64,000 nt of DNA from Streptomyces sp. I05A-00742 (GTDB lineage: Bacteria > Actinomycetota > Actinomycetes > Streptomycetales > Streptomycetaceae), in contig NZ_JABETO010000009.1 of the NCBI RefSeq assembly GCF_013055795.1, positions 1 to 64,000 of the forward strand. The letters are read 5' to 3'. This document shows, piece by piece, positions 35,239 through 43,800 of this stretch. The translations under genes and the position numbers were made by a program. Position 1 is the stretch's first letter. Each line of letters opens with the position of its first letter. Below the pieces are notes generated by a model. It worked only from the letters and a program-made list of their open reading frames with translations, made no database searches and had not been told where the DNA came from.

Positions 35239-35492
35239 CCGACGGCTCGTCCGGGCTTCCCGGCGCCTGGCCGCCCGGTGGCCGTGCGGCCGGCCGGGAC
35301 GGTGGTGGCGGCCTTGTTGCCAGTGTTCTTCTCCGGTCGGACGGCGTCGCTCACTGCCCTGCGGAGGTCGTGTTCCAGACCCGCCGCGCGGTCCAGGCAG
35401 TCGTCGGTGAAGAGTTTCACGTCGTCCATCACGTCACCGATCAACCGGAAGAGTCCGGTGCGGTGGCGGCAGATCGGCGCCTCGAGCCGCAA
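35235..35492 (-). CDS. Short helical, phasin-like protein, perhaps cut by the IS remnant
   Basis: Up to 85 residues. The segment DVMDDVKLFTDDCLDRAAGLEHDLRRAVSDAVRPE is a long amphipathic helix with a Lys/Thr/Ala-rich tail, reminiscent of phasins. ATG 35429 gives 64 residues; TTG 35492 is right at the edge of the transposase remnant, so the original 5' end may be lost. It is coupled (GTGA) to the PhaR-like gene, which supports both being real. Confidence 0.5.
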   Translation of the reverse strand: MRLEAPICRHRTGLFRLIGDVMDDVKLFTDDCLDRAAGLEHDLRRAVSDAVRPEKNTGNKAATTVPAGRTATGRPGAGKPGRAVG

Positions 35493-35886
35493 CTACCGGT
35501 TGTCCGCGAACGTGAAGGTCATCATCGATGCCGACACTCGTCCGGTCGCAGCCGCCGCTCGGCCTGCCGCCGGCAACAGGGCTGACGCCCAGGTCTGGCG
35601 GAGCTCCGGTCCGGCGGAGCAATGCCAAGGAGCCACCGTGCTCGGCGACGGTGCCTGCATCAACACCGGCCTGGCCGCCCCGCACCGAAAACGCACCGGC
35701 CGACCCCTCCTGGCGGGCGAGGGGGAAGACAACACCGAGCACCGCAGGTTCCGTGCCGGCGTCGGGCACGCCTTCGCCCGCATGAAGAACTACAAGATCC
35801 TCCGCGACTGCCGACAGCGAGGCGTCGGTCTCCACCATGCCGTCCAAGCAGCCGCCCACTTGCACAACCTCACCATGGCTGTATGA
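35490..35886 (+). pseudogene. IS5-type (DDE_Tnp_4-like) transposase, 3' remnant
   Basis: The last 130 residues of a DDE transposase: VKVIIDADTRPVAAAARPA with an active-site Asp, ATVLGDGACINTG with the second, and HAFARMKNYKILRDCRQRG with the Glu region altered. The 5' half and the left end are missing. It abuts the truncated phasin-like gene at about 35,490. Confidence 0.75.
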
Positions 35887-35989
35887 GCAGAAGTGCTGGA
35901 AGCAGCTCTGACCTGCCCACTCACAGCCTTCTGCAACACGCTTTGGGCGGCGGCTCGTCGAGATCCGGCCGGAGGAGAGGCATCCGAAC

Positions 35990-36345
35990 ACTTCCGCCGG
36001 AGTCCTTTGGGGCGCAGGGCGTGGCCGATGCGCGACGATCCGTCGTCGAGTTGGCAGCGGATTGGCTCACGTGGCTGTGCCTGGCCGACGACCAGCTCGA
36101 GGAAGGCAACTACGGCACCAAGGACCAGTGGACGAGCGTGGCCAACGCCGTACGTGCGGTCGTGGAACACGGCGATACCGCAGGTCCGATGGGGCCGGAC
36201 GCCGCTGATCCGTGCGCCGGCCGACCTTGTCCGCCGCCTCGACATCCTTTCCCCGCCTGCCTGGAATAGGCGCTTCACTACCCGCCTCATGGATGCGATG
36301 ATCGAGGCGTTGCGCGAAATTCACTGGCGGGAGAACGGGGTACGA
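35990..36345 (+). pseudogene. Terpene synthase fragment with frameshifts
   Basis: One frame carries VVELAADWLTWLCLADDQLEEGNYGT, the aspartate-rich metal motif region of a bacterial class I terpene cyclase. After a frame change near 36,170-36,190 another frame reads TPLIRAPADLVRRLDILSPPAWNRRF, the matching next segment. The NSE metal triad and the rest are missing. It is a dead gene, possibly pentalenene- or geosmin-type. Confidence 0.6.
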
Positions 36346-36451
36346 GGAGCCGAGGACGGCGTAGGGGCGGTCGCCGAGGTGCTTGCGCACGGTGCCGGCG
36401 TGCAGGTCCACGAGGGTCTCCCAGTCGCCCGGGGAACCCGGCTGTTCCTGC
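36346..36451. other. Junction segment, unassigned peptide on the minus strand
   Basis: A minus frame reads DWETLVDLHAGTVRKHLGDRPYAVLG, which looks like real protein sequence but is cut off on both sides. I cannot name its family. It marks the edge between the scar and the large-protein island. Confidence 0.3.
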
Positions 36452-37750
36452 TCAAACGCCGGGAAGGTTCCCGCTTGAGAGACCCAGCGCGGTGGCGAGT
36501 TGGGGAAAGGTGATTCCTTGGCTGTCCGACCAAGTGGCCTGGAACTCCCAGCCGTTCCCTGCGGGATTCTTGGCGATGGACCCGGTGAACCACACGCGTG
36601 TGGGCTTGCCGTCGGCGACGGTATTGAAGCCGGCTTCGCCCGCGAGGGAGAAGTTCTTCCCGCCCGGGCCCTTTGAGTAGGCGAAGTGGACGATCCAGTT
36701 GACGGTCGCGCTGCCGATCTGCAGCTTGCTGGAGACGGAGAATTCCAGTTCCGTGGTGTCCTGGGTCGAGAGCGCTTCGAGCGCGATGGCGTCGATGGTG
36801 AGCTTTTCGACCTCTTCGGGGATCTCGCAGCCGGGCCAGTTCTTCCTGACCCAGCCGACCAGCTCCGTCATGCTGATGTTCTCGGCCCGGCCCCACTCGC
36901 GAACGTAGCCGTCGCCTTCCGCGGTAACGCCCAGGGCCAGGGTCTTCCCAGGAGATATCTCCAGGGAGCCGATCGGGTGGACGGACTGCACAGTACTCGT
37001 GGTGAATGCCTCGGAGGAGGGCCGCGAGGGCGGTTTGATGAAGTACTTGTACTTGTACTTCGGTTCGTCGGATTCCTTGTCCCATTTGAGTGCGTCGGCA
37101 GAGGTTTCAAGAGGCGTCGGCGATGCTTTGGAGCAGAGCGCCATGAGTGCGGCGAGTGCCCGCTCAGCCTCCTGCCGGAAGATGGTCGGGGAGAGCAAGT
37201 ACGCCCTGATGAACAGGTATGTCTCCGCCCGTTTACCGAACTCGTTGCCGATGATGGGTTCGCATTCTACTTCGAATCCCTCCTTGGGATCGTCCCTGCG
37301 ATGCTTGCCGCTGGGCCCTTCGAAGAGATTCCCGGGCAGCCAGGAGTACACCCTGCCGAGGTTGGCGAAACCGTTGGGTACTGGCGTCCCTTCGGCGTCC
37401 GACTGATGAAATTCTGTAGCGCTGCAGAATTTTGTGACGAAAGCTCCGATCGGCTTGAGAACCGCCTGGCTCATGTGGTAACCAGCCATGTTGGCGACCA
37501 CTGTCTTGACCAGATCGCACAGCAACTTTCGAAGCTCTGAGCCGTGATCGTTGTACTCCCTCTCGATCAGAGAGTTCCAGAATTCCTTGAGCTTGTTCTT
37601 GGGAATGGTATGGTGCCGTGCCATCTCCACGCCATTGTTGTCGATCGTTTGCAGTGCGTCCCAGTTGCGTTTTGCGACGTCATTGAGGAATGGATGTTTG
37701 GGGCTGCTGGAGATCTTGAGATTTGCGTCGACTGCCACGAGATCCTCCAT
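36452..37750 (-). CDS. Two-part protein with HHTIP motif, unknown function
   Basis: A 432-residue protein. Near residue 45 it reads ARHHTIPKNKLKEFWNSLIE, resembling the HH(I/T)IP core of HNH/LHH nucleases found in toxins and phage proteins, but the later catalytic His is not identified. The second half (KLQIGSATVNWIVHFAYSKGPGGKNFSLAG through ATWSDSQGITFPQLATALGL) is beta-rich, like a binding sandwich. Base composition is clearly lower in GC than its neighbours, suggesting recent transfer. ATG 37750 is chosen; the long upstream frame to 40390 is antisense noise. It is the last gene of the island on this strand. Confidence 0.85.
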   Translation of the reverse strand: MEDLVAVDANLKISSSPKHPFLNDVAKRNWDALQTIDNNGVEMARHHTIPKNKLKEFWNSLIEREYNDHGSELRKLLCDLVKTVVANMAGYHMSQAVLKPIGAFVTKFCSATEFHQSDAEGTPVPNGFANLGRVYSWLPGNLFEGPSGKHRRDDPKEGFEVECEPIIGNEFGKRAETYLFIRAYLLSPTIFRQEAERALAALMALCSKASPTPLETSADALKWDKESDEPKYKYKYFIKPPSRPSSEAFTTSTVQSVHPIGSLEISPGKTLALGVTAEGDGYVREWGRAENISMTELVGWVRKNWPGCEIPEEVEKLTIDAIALEALSTQDTTELEFSVSSKLQIGSATVNWIVHFAYSKGPGGKNFSLAGEAGFNTVADGKPTRVWFTGSIAKNPAGNGWEFQATWSDSQGITFPQLATALGLSSGNLPGV

Positions 37751-37960
37751 GTGACGGGTGGGAAGGCGTGGGTCTGGCGGCCCGGCTGGAGTCAGGCACC
37801 CTGGCCAGATCCTGCGCGTTCGGGGATGCTGCTGTCGGGCAGGGAGAGCTTGCGGCCGAATTCCTGCCGGACAGGGGAGCCCGGAAAGCCGTTGGGGGTA
37901 ATGAGGGATTTGCTTCGCGTGCTCCGCAGTACGGCGTGACCGGAGACTTGAGGGGGAACG

Positions 37961-38674
37961 ATGAAGGAAGCACCCACGGCCATGACGGCCGGCGAGGGGC
38001 CTGACGGGGAGCCATTGGTCTATGTGTTCTACGGCTCTCTGGTGCGGAGGATCTTGCAGGACGACGACGGCCGACCGATCGAGGAATGGTGTAACAAGGG
38101 CAACCGGTACCGCTATCCGTTCAAGGACGCACCAGCCCCTTACACCACTCTGTGGCCCAAGCTCGTGGGAACGCTCGGCAAGGACGGACCCTCGGGCGTC
38201 TTCAGCCGGGATGAGCAGGACCCGAGGCTGGACTACACCTTCCACGCGGTGATGTCGGCGGACGGGACGTACCGGAAGGTCAGTTGGAACCACCTGGACG
38301 GGATGCAGAAGCCGAAGCTGTCGGATGTTCCCCCGTTGCCGGCCGGCTTCACGGTGACAGCGTGCTGCGAGTTCCCCGACGCGGGCCTGGTTCTGTTGTT
38401 CGGAACCGGCGGAGGCAAGTCCGGGTACTGCGCGTGGAACCCGGTCGATGCGACGGTGGACGCGAAGATGACGGTCGGTCCGCTGGACACGGCGGTGACA
38501 GCGGCGTTCCTGGGATGGGACAGGGTGGACGGCCGGCGGGTGATGCGGCTGTACGCCGGTGCGGACGGGAAGCAGGAGACGGCCTACGTGGTGACGAGGA
38601 AGGGCTCGCAGCTGATCCTCACCGTGAAGGCGGTACCGAAGTTCCTGGAGGGCGCAGAACCCGGGGCCCGGTGA
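37961..38674 (+). CDS. Unknown protein, only plus-strand gene in the island
   Basis: A 237-residue protein I do not recognise. It has repeated Trp/Tyr/Gly strands (VYVFYGSLVRRI, CAWNPVDATVDAKMTV, MRLYAGADGKQETAYVV), suggesting a small beta-propeller or hemopexin-like fold. No signal peptide. Ribosome site GAGGGGG precedes ATG 37961. It lies between two minus-strand members of the island, divergent from the HHTIP gene over 210 bases and convergent with the 379-residue gene 14 bases away, so it is probably expressed separately from the main operon. Confidence 0.8.
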   Translation: MKEAPTAMTAGEGPDGEPLVYVFYGSLVRRILQDDDGRPIEEWCNKGNRYRYPFKDAPAPYTTLWPKLVGTLGKDGPSGVFSRDEQDPRLDYTFHAVMSADGTYRKVSWNHLDGMQKPKLSDVPPLPAGFTVTACCEFPDAGLVLLFGTGGGKSGYCAWNPVDATVDAKMTVGPLDTAVTAAFLGWDRVDGRRVMRLYAGADGKQETAYVVTRKGSQLILTVKAVPKFLEGAEPGAR

Positions 38675-38688
38675 TCGCCGGGGCGGGT

Positions 38689-39828
38689 TCATCGGTGGAC
38701 CTGGGCGGTGCCGCTCGGCCGCAAGTGGCCGCGGCCGAGCGGGCGCCAGTCCAGAACGAGCAAGTACCAGGGGTCGGTGGGTGGTTCGGCGCCGGCGAAT
38801 GTGGTGATGGTGACGGTGCTGTGGGCGGGGACGGGCAGGGTCAGCGTCTCGGGATGATGGCCGGCCGTCATGGTGAGGGGGTGATCGGTGCCGCCGGCGG
38901 TGAGGGTGAGCCGTACCGTCAAGGTGGGGGAACCGCCCTGGGTGAGTGCGGTCGCCAGCAGCAGCCCGTCGGTGTCGGCGGTGTACGGGTTCCCGTGGAT
39001 GAGGTGGGCCCGCCAGTCCAGGGTGGTGTGGCCGGCCAGGGGGCCTCCGCCGGTCCGGGGGCGGTTGAGGAGGCGGACGGAGCCGCTCGCGGTGAGTTTC
39101 ACGGCGTCGACGGCGGGCCGGGCCAGGAGCACGAGGGTGCTCAGGGCGGCTCGGGTGGTCGGTCCCTTCTCCGGTCGGAGGGTCGCCGTCAGGACGCAGA
39201 CGGTGTCCTTGAAGGGACGGAAGAGGAAGCTGGTGTCCGTGACTTCCTTGGGCCGTGCGGCGCCGTAGTCGAGCAGGTAGGTGACCGTGGTCGCGGGGGG
39301 TTCCTGGGCCGTCCAGGTGAGGATGGCCTCGGGGTGGTCCGGGTCGACCATGTAGGGGTCGGGCCTGAAGTCCCGGAAGACGAAGCCGGGGGGATTCTTG
39401 TCGAGGGGCAACAGCGTGGTGCGGGTGGTCTCGTCGCCCTCCTCGCGGACGGTGAGGGTGACCGTTCCGATGTCCCCGTTCACGGTCAGACCGCTGAGGC
39501 GGAAGGCCGCTTCGCCGTTGTCGGGGATCACGGTTCCGCCGGCGTACTCCATTCCCAGTTCCAGGCGGTCGGGATGGGTCAGGTCGCCATGGCAGGGCTG
39601 CCAGTCGGGCTCGACGGCGAGGGTGATGTCGTCGCTGTGCTGAGTGGTGAGCTGTTCCGCCCCCTTGCCCTGGGGTACGAGCAGGGTGATGCGTGAACAG
39701 GAGACGTCCGTGCCGGTGCGGTTCGTCGCGGTGAGAGTGAGGACGGCGTCCTGTTCGGTGGCGCCGAGATGGCCGGGTGTGAGGGTGTAGGACAGCAGCG
39801 TGTTGTTGGATCCGGACATGGTGGCCAC
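38689..39828 (-). CDS. Beta-rich protein of unknown function, paralogue of the next gene upstream
   Basis: A 379-residue protein made mostly of Ig-like beta sandwiches. The first domain reads LSYTLTPGHLGATEQDAVLTLTATNRTGTDVSC; the second reads PDHPEAILTWTAQEPPATTVTYLLDYG. It has the same layout as the 341-residue protein (two sandwiches, then a DTDGLLLATALTQ-like segment and a closing tail, WYLLVLDWRPLGRGHL), so the two arose by duplication. Starts are GTG 39828 or ATG 39819; GGAG fits 39828. There is no signal peptide. It lies 21 bases after the 341-residue gene. Confidence 0.85.
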   Translation of the reverse strand: MATMSGSNNTLLSYTLTPGHLGATEQDAVLTLTATNRTGTDVSCSRITLLVPQGKGAEQLTTQHSDDITLAVEPDWQPCHGDLTHPDRLELGMEYAGGTVIPDNGEAAFRLSGLTVNGDIGTVTLTVREEGDETTRTTLLPLDKNPPGFVFRDFRPDPYMVDPDHPEAILTWTAQEPPATTVTYLLDYGAARPKEVTDTSFLFRPFKDTVCVLTATLRPEKGPTTRAALSTLVLLARPAVDAVKLTASGSVRLLNRPRTGGGPLAGHTTLDWRAHLIHGNPYTADTDGLLLATALTQGGSPTLTVRLTLTAGGTDHPLTMTAGHHPETLTLPVPAHSTVTITTFAGAEPPTDPWYLLVLDWRPLGRGHLRPSGTAQVHR

Positions 39829-39849
39829 TTTTCTCCGCGTTCGCGGTCG

Positions 39850-40875
39850 CTACGATCCGGCCTTGCCGAGGTTCCCGCCGCCGAGCGGGAACCAGGTGGC
39901 GGTGGCGATGGGTTGGGCGCCGTCGCAGCGCAGGGTGAGAAGAGATCCGGCGGGCAGGGGGAGCTGGGCGGTGACGGGCCTGCCGGCCAGGGTGGCGGTG
40001 ACGGAGCGTCGGATGGTGGGCTGGGCGTCGGCCCCCTGGGGAGCGATGGTGAGGGTCAGGGTGGCGGTGGACGACGAGGAGCCGGTGGTGACGGTGGCGG
40101 ACAGGAAGCCGTCCGTGTCCGCCCGGTAGGTGCCGGGGATGTCCGGGACCTCCTGCGGGGCGTGCAGCAGTCGTGCGGTGCCGTCGACGGAGAGGGCGCC
40201 GGCGAGTACGTCCCCCTTGGTGGCGATCACGTAGGTGACCGCGCGGTCCTCCTGGTGATCGCGGCCGTTGACGACGAGGAGGAAGGCGGTGATGTCGCGC
40301 GTGAGGTCGTGGACGGTATACCGGCAGGCGCCGCCCTGGTCGTCGACGGTGATGGGGTGGCCGGTGGACGGTTCCTCGTCGGAGCGCCACAGGGTGTAGA
40401 AAGGCTTGCCGTCGGGTCCCTTCCAGGTCAGGTCGGCCGAACCGTGGTACTCCACATGGGACTTGGTGGGTGCGAGCCGGGTGATGGCGAACAGTTCGTC
40501 CTGTTGGAACAGCCGGTGCGTGGTGAGGTGTTCGCCGTCGTCGAGGGCGACACCGACGGCCAGGTCGACCGGGCCGGTGCGGGGGCTGGTGCGCAGCCCG
40601 GTCAGGTCCAGGTCGAACGGCGCACCGGCGGGTGGTGGTTCGGCGGGCTGCGCGTGCCAGGTGCCCGGTGCGGTCCCGCGTACGGTCCAGCCGGGGGCGG
40701 TCGCGTCCGCCGGTGTCGTGGACGGCCCGGGCGGGAGGGTGAGGTGGACGCCGTTCACGACGGCGTCGGGCCCGTGGGTGCCGATGGTGACGCGAAGGGT
40801 GGTGGTGATCTCCCCGGTGGGTGTGTACCGCAGAACGCGCGGGTGGACGCGGACTTGGGGGGCCTCGTGGGTCAT
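39850..40875 (-). CDS. Beta-rich protein of unknown function, paralogue of the 379-residue protein
   Basis: A 341-residue, beta-rich protein without a signal peptide. The order is an Ig-like N-terminal domain (LRYTPTGEITTTLRVTIGTHGPDAVVNGVHLTLPP), a central domain (SADLTWKGPDGKPFYTLW), a segment YRADTDGFLSATVTTG and a tail, ATWFPLGGGNLGK, matching the ending of the next gene. Its ATG overlaps the stop of the 1,293-residue gene as ATGA. The pairing suggests it is made in fixed proportion with that large protein. Confidence 0.85.
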   Translation of the reverse strand: MTHEAPQVRVHPRVLRYTPTGEITTTLRVTIGTHGPDAVVNGVHLTLPPGPSTTPADATAPGWTVRGTAPGTWHAQPAEPPPAGAPFDLDLTGLRTSPRTGPVDLAVGVALDDGEHLTTHRLFQQDELFAITRLAPTKSHVEYHGSADLTWKGPDGKPFYTLWRSDEEPSTGHPITVDDQGGACRYTVHDLTRDITAFLLVVNGRDHQEDRAVTYVIATKGDVLAGALSVDGTARLLHAPQEVPDIPGTYRADTDGFLSATVTTGSSSSTATLTLTIAPQGADAQPTIRRSVTATLAGRPVTAQLPLPAGSLLTLRCDGAQPIATATWFPLGGGNLGKAGS

Positions 40876-43800
40876 CGGTCGGTCTCCGGTTGCTCGGGGG
40901 GCGGCGCGGGGCGGGAGCCGAGGGTGAGGTAGCCGCTGCGGGCGTCAGGGGTGGCCGGTTCCAGGCGGGCCTCGAACGTGCCTGCCGCCAGGGCGTAGTG
41001 GTCCCAGCCGTTCGGATCCGGTACGTCAGGTGTGGGGCGGGCGGGGGTGGCGAAACCCCAGTCCCCGGTGGCGTCGGGGGTGGGAAGGGTCAGCCGGGGC
41101 GGCCCGGGCACGGTGGTGGGGCCCGTCGAAGCCGGCAGGGTCCGGGCGAGGACGGGTCCGAGGGGGACGGCGAGGGTGAGCCGGGCGAGGTGTTCCTCCA
41201 CGGTGGCCGGGGGCAGGGACCAGCGCAGGACGGGCTGGATGTCGGTGTGGGCGGACAGGGAGACACGGGGGTCGAGCAGGGCGGTGAAGTAGGCCGCGTC
41301 GTGCGGGTCGACCGTCGTGGCGGCGGGGCGGGCCGGAACGGCGAGGTCGCTGCCGTCGAGGATGGGGGTGGTGTAGTGGCCTGCGGGTGAGTGCGGGGAG
41401 TGGACGGCGTGGAAGGTCGCGTAGTCGGTGTCGCCGGGCCGGTCCGCCGGGCCGGTGTAGTAGCCGACGAGGCCGTCGGTGCGGTCGCCTCCGGTGCCCA
41501 GCCGTACCGGCCAGCGGCGGTCCCGGTAGTGGGGGTCGGTCGTGTCGATGGAGTCGAAGACGCTGTTCCAGTGGGGGTCGGTGAGCGGGGTGCCGTCGAG
41601 TTCGAGGTGCAGGCGCAGCCTGACCAGGGCGAGGGCCCGTCCGGCCGCCAGACCGGCCCCGATCGCGGCGGTGCCCGCGTGATGGGCGGTGGCCATCAGG
41701 GCGGTGTCGACGCTGGAGGCCAGATCGTCGAGGCGGGCGGGGCGGTCCGTACCGGGGGCGGTCCCGGCGGCGATGGCGTCGGGATCCTCGTCGACGAGGG
41801 CGGCGAGGAACCCCGCGAGCGCGGGGTGGGTGGCGGCGAAGGCGGCCTCCCGCAGGGAACGGGGTGTGGGGCAAGGCGAGTCGGGCAACGGGAGCCAGGT
41901 GACGGCGTCCCGGCTGCCGTCGGCGGCGGGCCCGGCGAGACGGCGCACCTCGCCCAGGGCGCGGCCCTCCGGGCCGTAGACCGCCAGGGCCCAGTGCGCG
42001 CTGGGGTGTTGGCCGGTTCCGGTACGGCGGACGACGAGCCATCCGGCGACCGGGGTGTCCTGTGTCAGGTACGGGTCGCTGTCGGTGTCGACGACCTTGT
42101 CCAGGCCGGTCGTGGTGGCGGTGCGGGACAGCGGGGTCAGGCACAGGGCCGCCGGCAGGCCGAGCCGGGGGCCGAGCTCGACGTACCGGTAGGCGTCCCG
42201 CTCCTGGCCCAGGACAGGGTGGTCGGGGGTCACGCTGTCGGCGCGGTGCGTGCGGTAGTTGTGCTCGTTGCCTTCGTCGACGACGAGGACGCCGCGCCCG
42301 AAGGAGTCGACGATGTTCAGCCGCCGGAGCCGGAAATGGACCGCCGGCACCGGCTGATACGCGCCCGAGCCCGGATCCGGGGCGGTCGGGGGCAACGGTG
42401 CGAGCCACGCGGGCGGGCCGGCTGTGGTCGACGCGGGGCAGCGGCGGGCGAGGGCGGCACGCAGCCCGGTCAGCCGCTGCGAGGCGAGGTTCCAGGTGCC
42501 GGCGAGCCGGCGGAACTCCTCGAAGTCGGGGCCGGGACGGTCGGGATAGGTGTCCAGGTGGGCATCGATACGGCGCTGGAGCGTCGTGACGGGGACGGCA
42601 CTGATCAGGCTGCGCCCCTGGAACTGGAAGTGACCGGTGGCGGCCGTGACACCGTGCAGGTGCCTGCGGCTGCCGTCGAAGTCCCACACCGGCCCCGGGC
42701 CGTCGAACGGCAGGGTGTGGCACTCGGCCTGCCAGGCCAGGGTCAGGGGCCGCCAGGGCTGCTCCCAGACGACATCGGTGACCGGCCAGCGCTCCTTGGG
42801 CGGCGAGGCGACGCGGTCGCTGTCCGACAGCCGGGTGCCGCGCTTCAGCCGCGCCTCGTCGGTCTGCTGGAGGTGATGGACGATGGCGTGCAGGACGTAC
42901 AGTTCGCCGGCGAGGCCCTTCAGTGCCGAACGGACCGGCTCCGGCAGACCGTCCGTGGCCTTGTCCCACTGCGGCGGGAGCGGTGGTGGTGCGGGGGCGG
43001 TGGCGGTGAAGCCGGGAGAGGATCCCTGGGCCCGGACCGAGGCGGTGGTGAGCAGGGCGAGCGGGGCCCGGCAGGGCAGGGCCGCGTTCTTGCCGAGGGA
43101 GTCACTGAGCGGCGTACCCGCCCCCCGGATCAGGAGCGTGGGATCGGCGGGCTCGTGGAACGGCGCGGCCGCGCCGCCGGTGAGCGTGTACCCCTTCGGG
43201 AGGACCGCTTCGACGGCCACCCTGGCCCGGTCGACGGCCCCACGCAGACCGGCGGCGGTGGCGACGGCGGCGCGCAGGTCCTGGGCGGGGCCGGACCGCT
43301 CCGGGTCGATGGCCTCCGCGCAGCGCGCGTCGTCGAAGACGGGCTTGTCGCGGGCCTCGGCGTACAGGCCGTGGAGCCACCACAGTTCGGCGGTGTGCCG
43401 CAGCAGGGAGGTGATGACGCACTGCTGGACGTCCAGGGCGTGCTGGGCGGTGTTGAGGCCGGCCAGCCGGGTCACCAGGTCCTCGTCCCGCTCGGGTGAG
43501 GGGGCCTCGTCGAGGCGAGGAGGGGAGGCGTCCTGGACGCGTGTGACCTTCCAGCGGGTGCCGCGTGGGGTGGGCGCGAACCAGTTCTCATGAGTGGCCG
43601 CTCGCAGGAGCTCGGCCTCGTGGTGTTCGTCGACGGCACGGTCGAGCGTGGACAGGTGACCGGTGTGGAAGGCGTGGAACGGCACTGTGGCGGTGTTGTC
43701 GGGGTGACCGGCGGTGACGTCCGCGTCAGGGTGATCGGCGGTGGCGTCTCCGTCAGGGCGACCGGCGGTGGCGTCCCCGAGCCCTGGAGCGGGGAGGGAG

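Noticed and set aside
37751..40390. 1,312-residue minus frame extending the HHTIP protein upstream
   Set aside because: The extension is out-of-frame text across the 379- and 341-residue genes and antisense to the 237-residue gene; ATG 37750 is sufficient.
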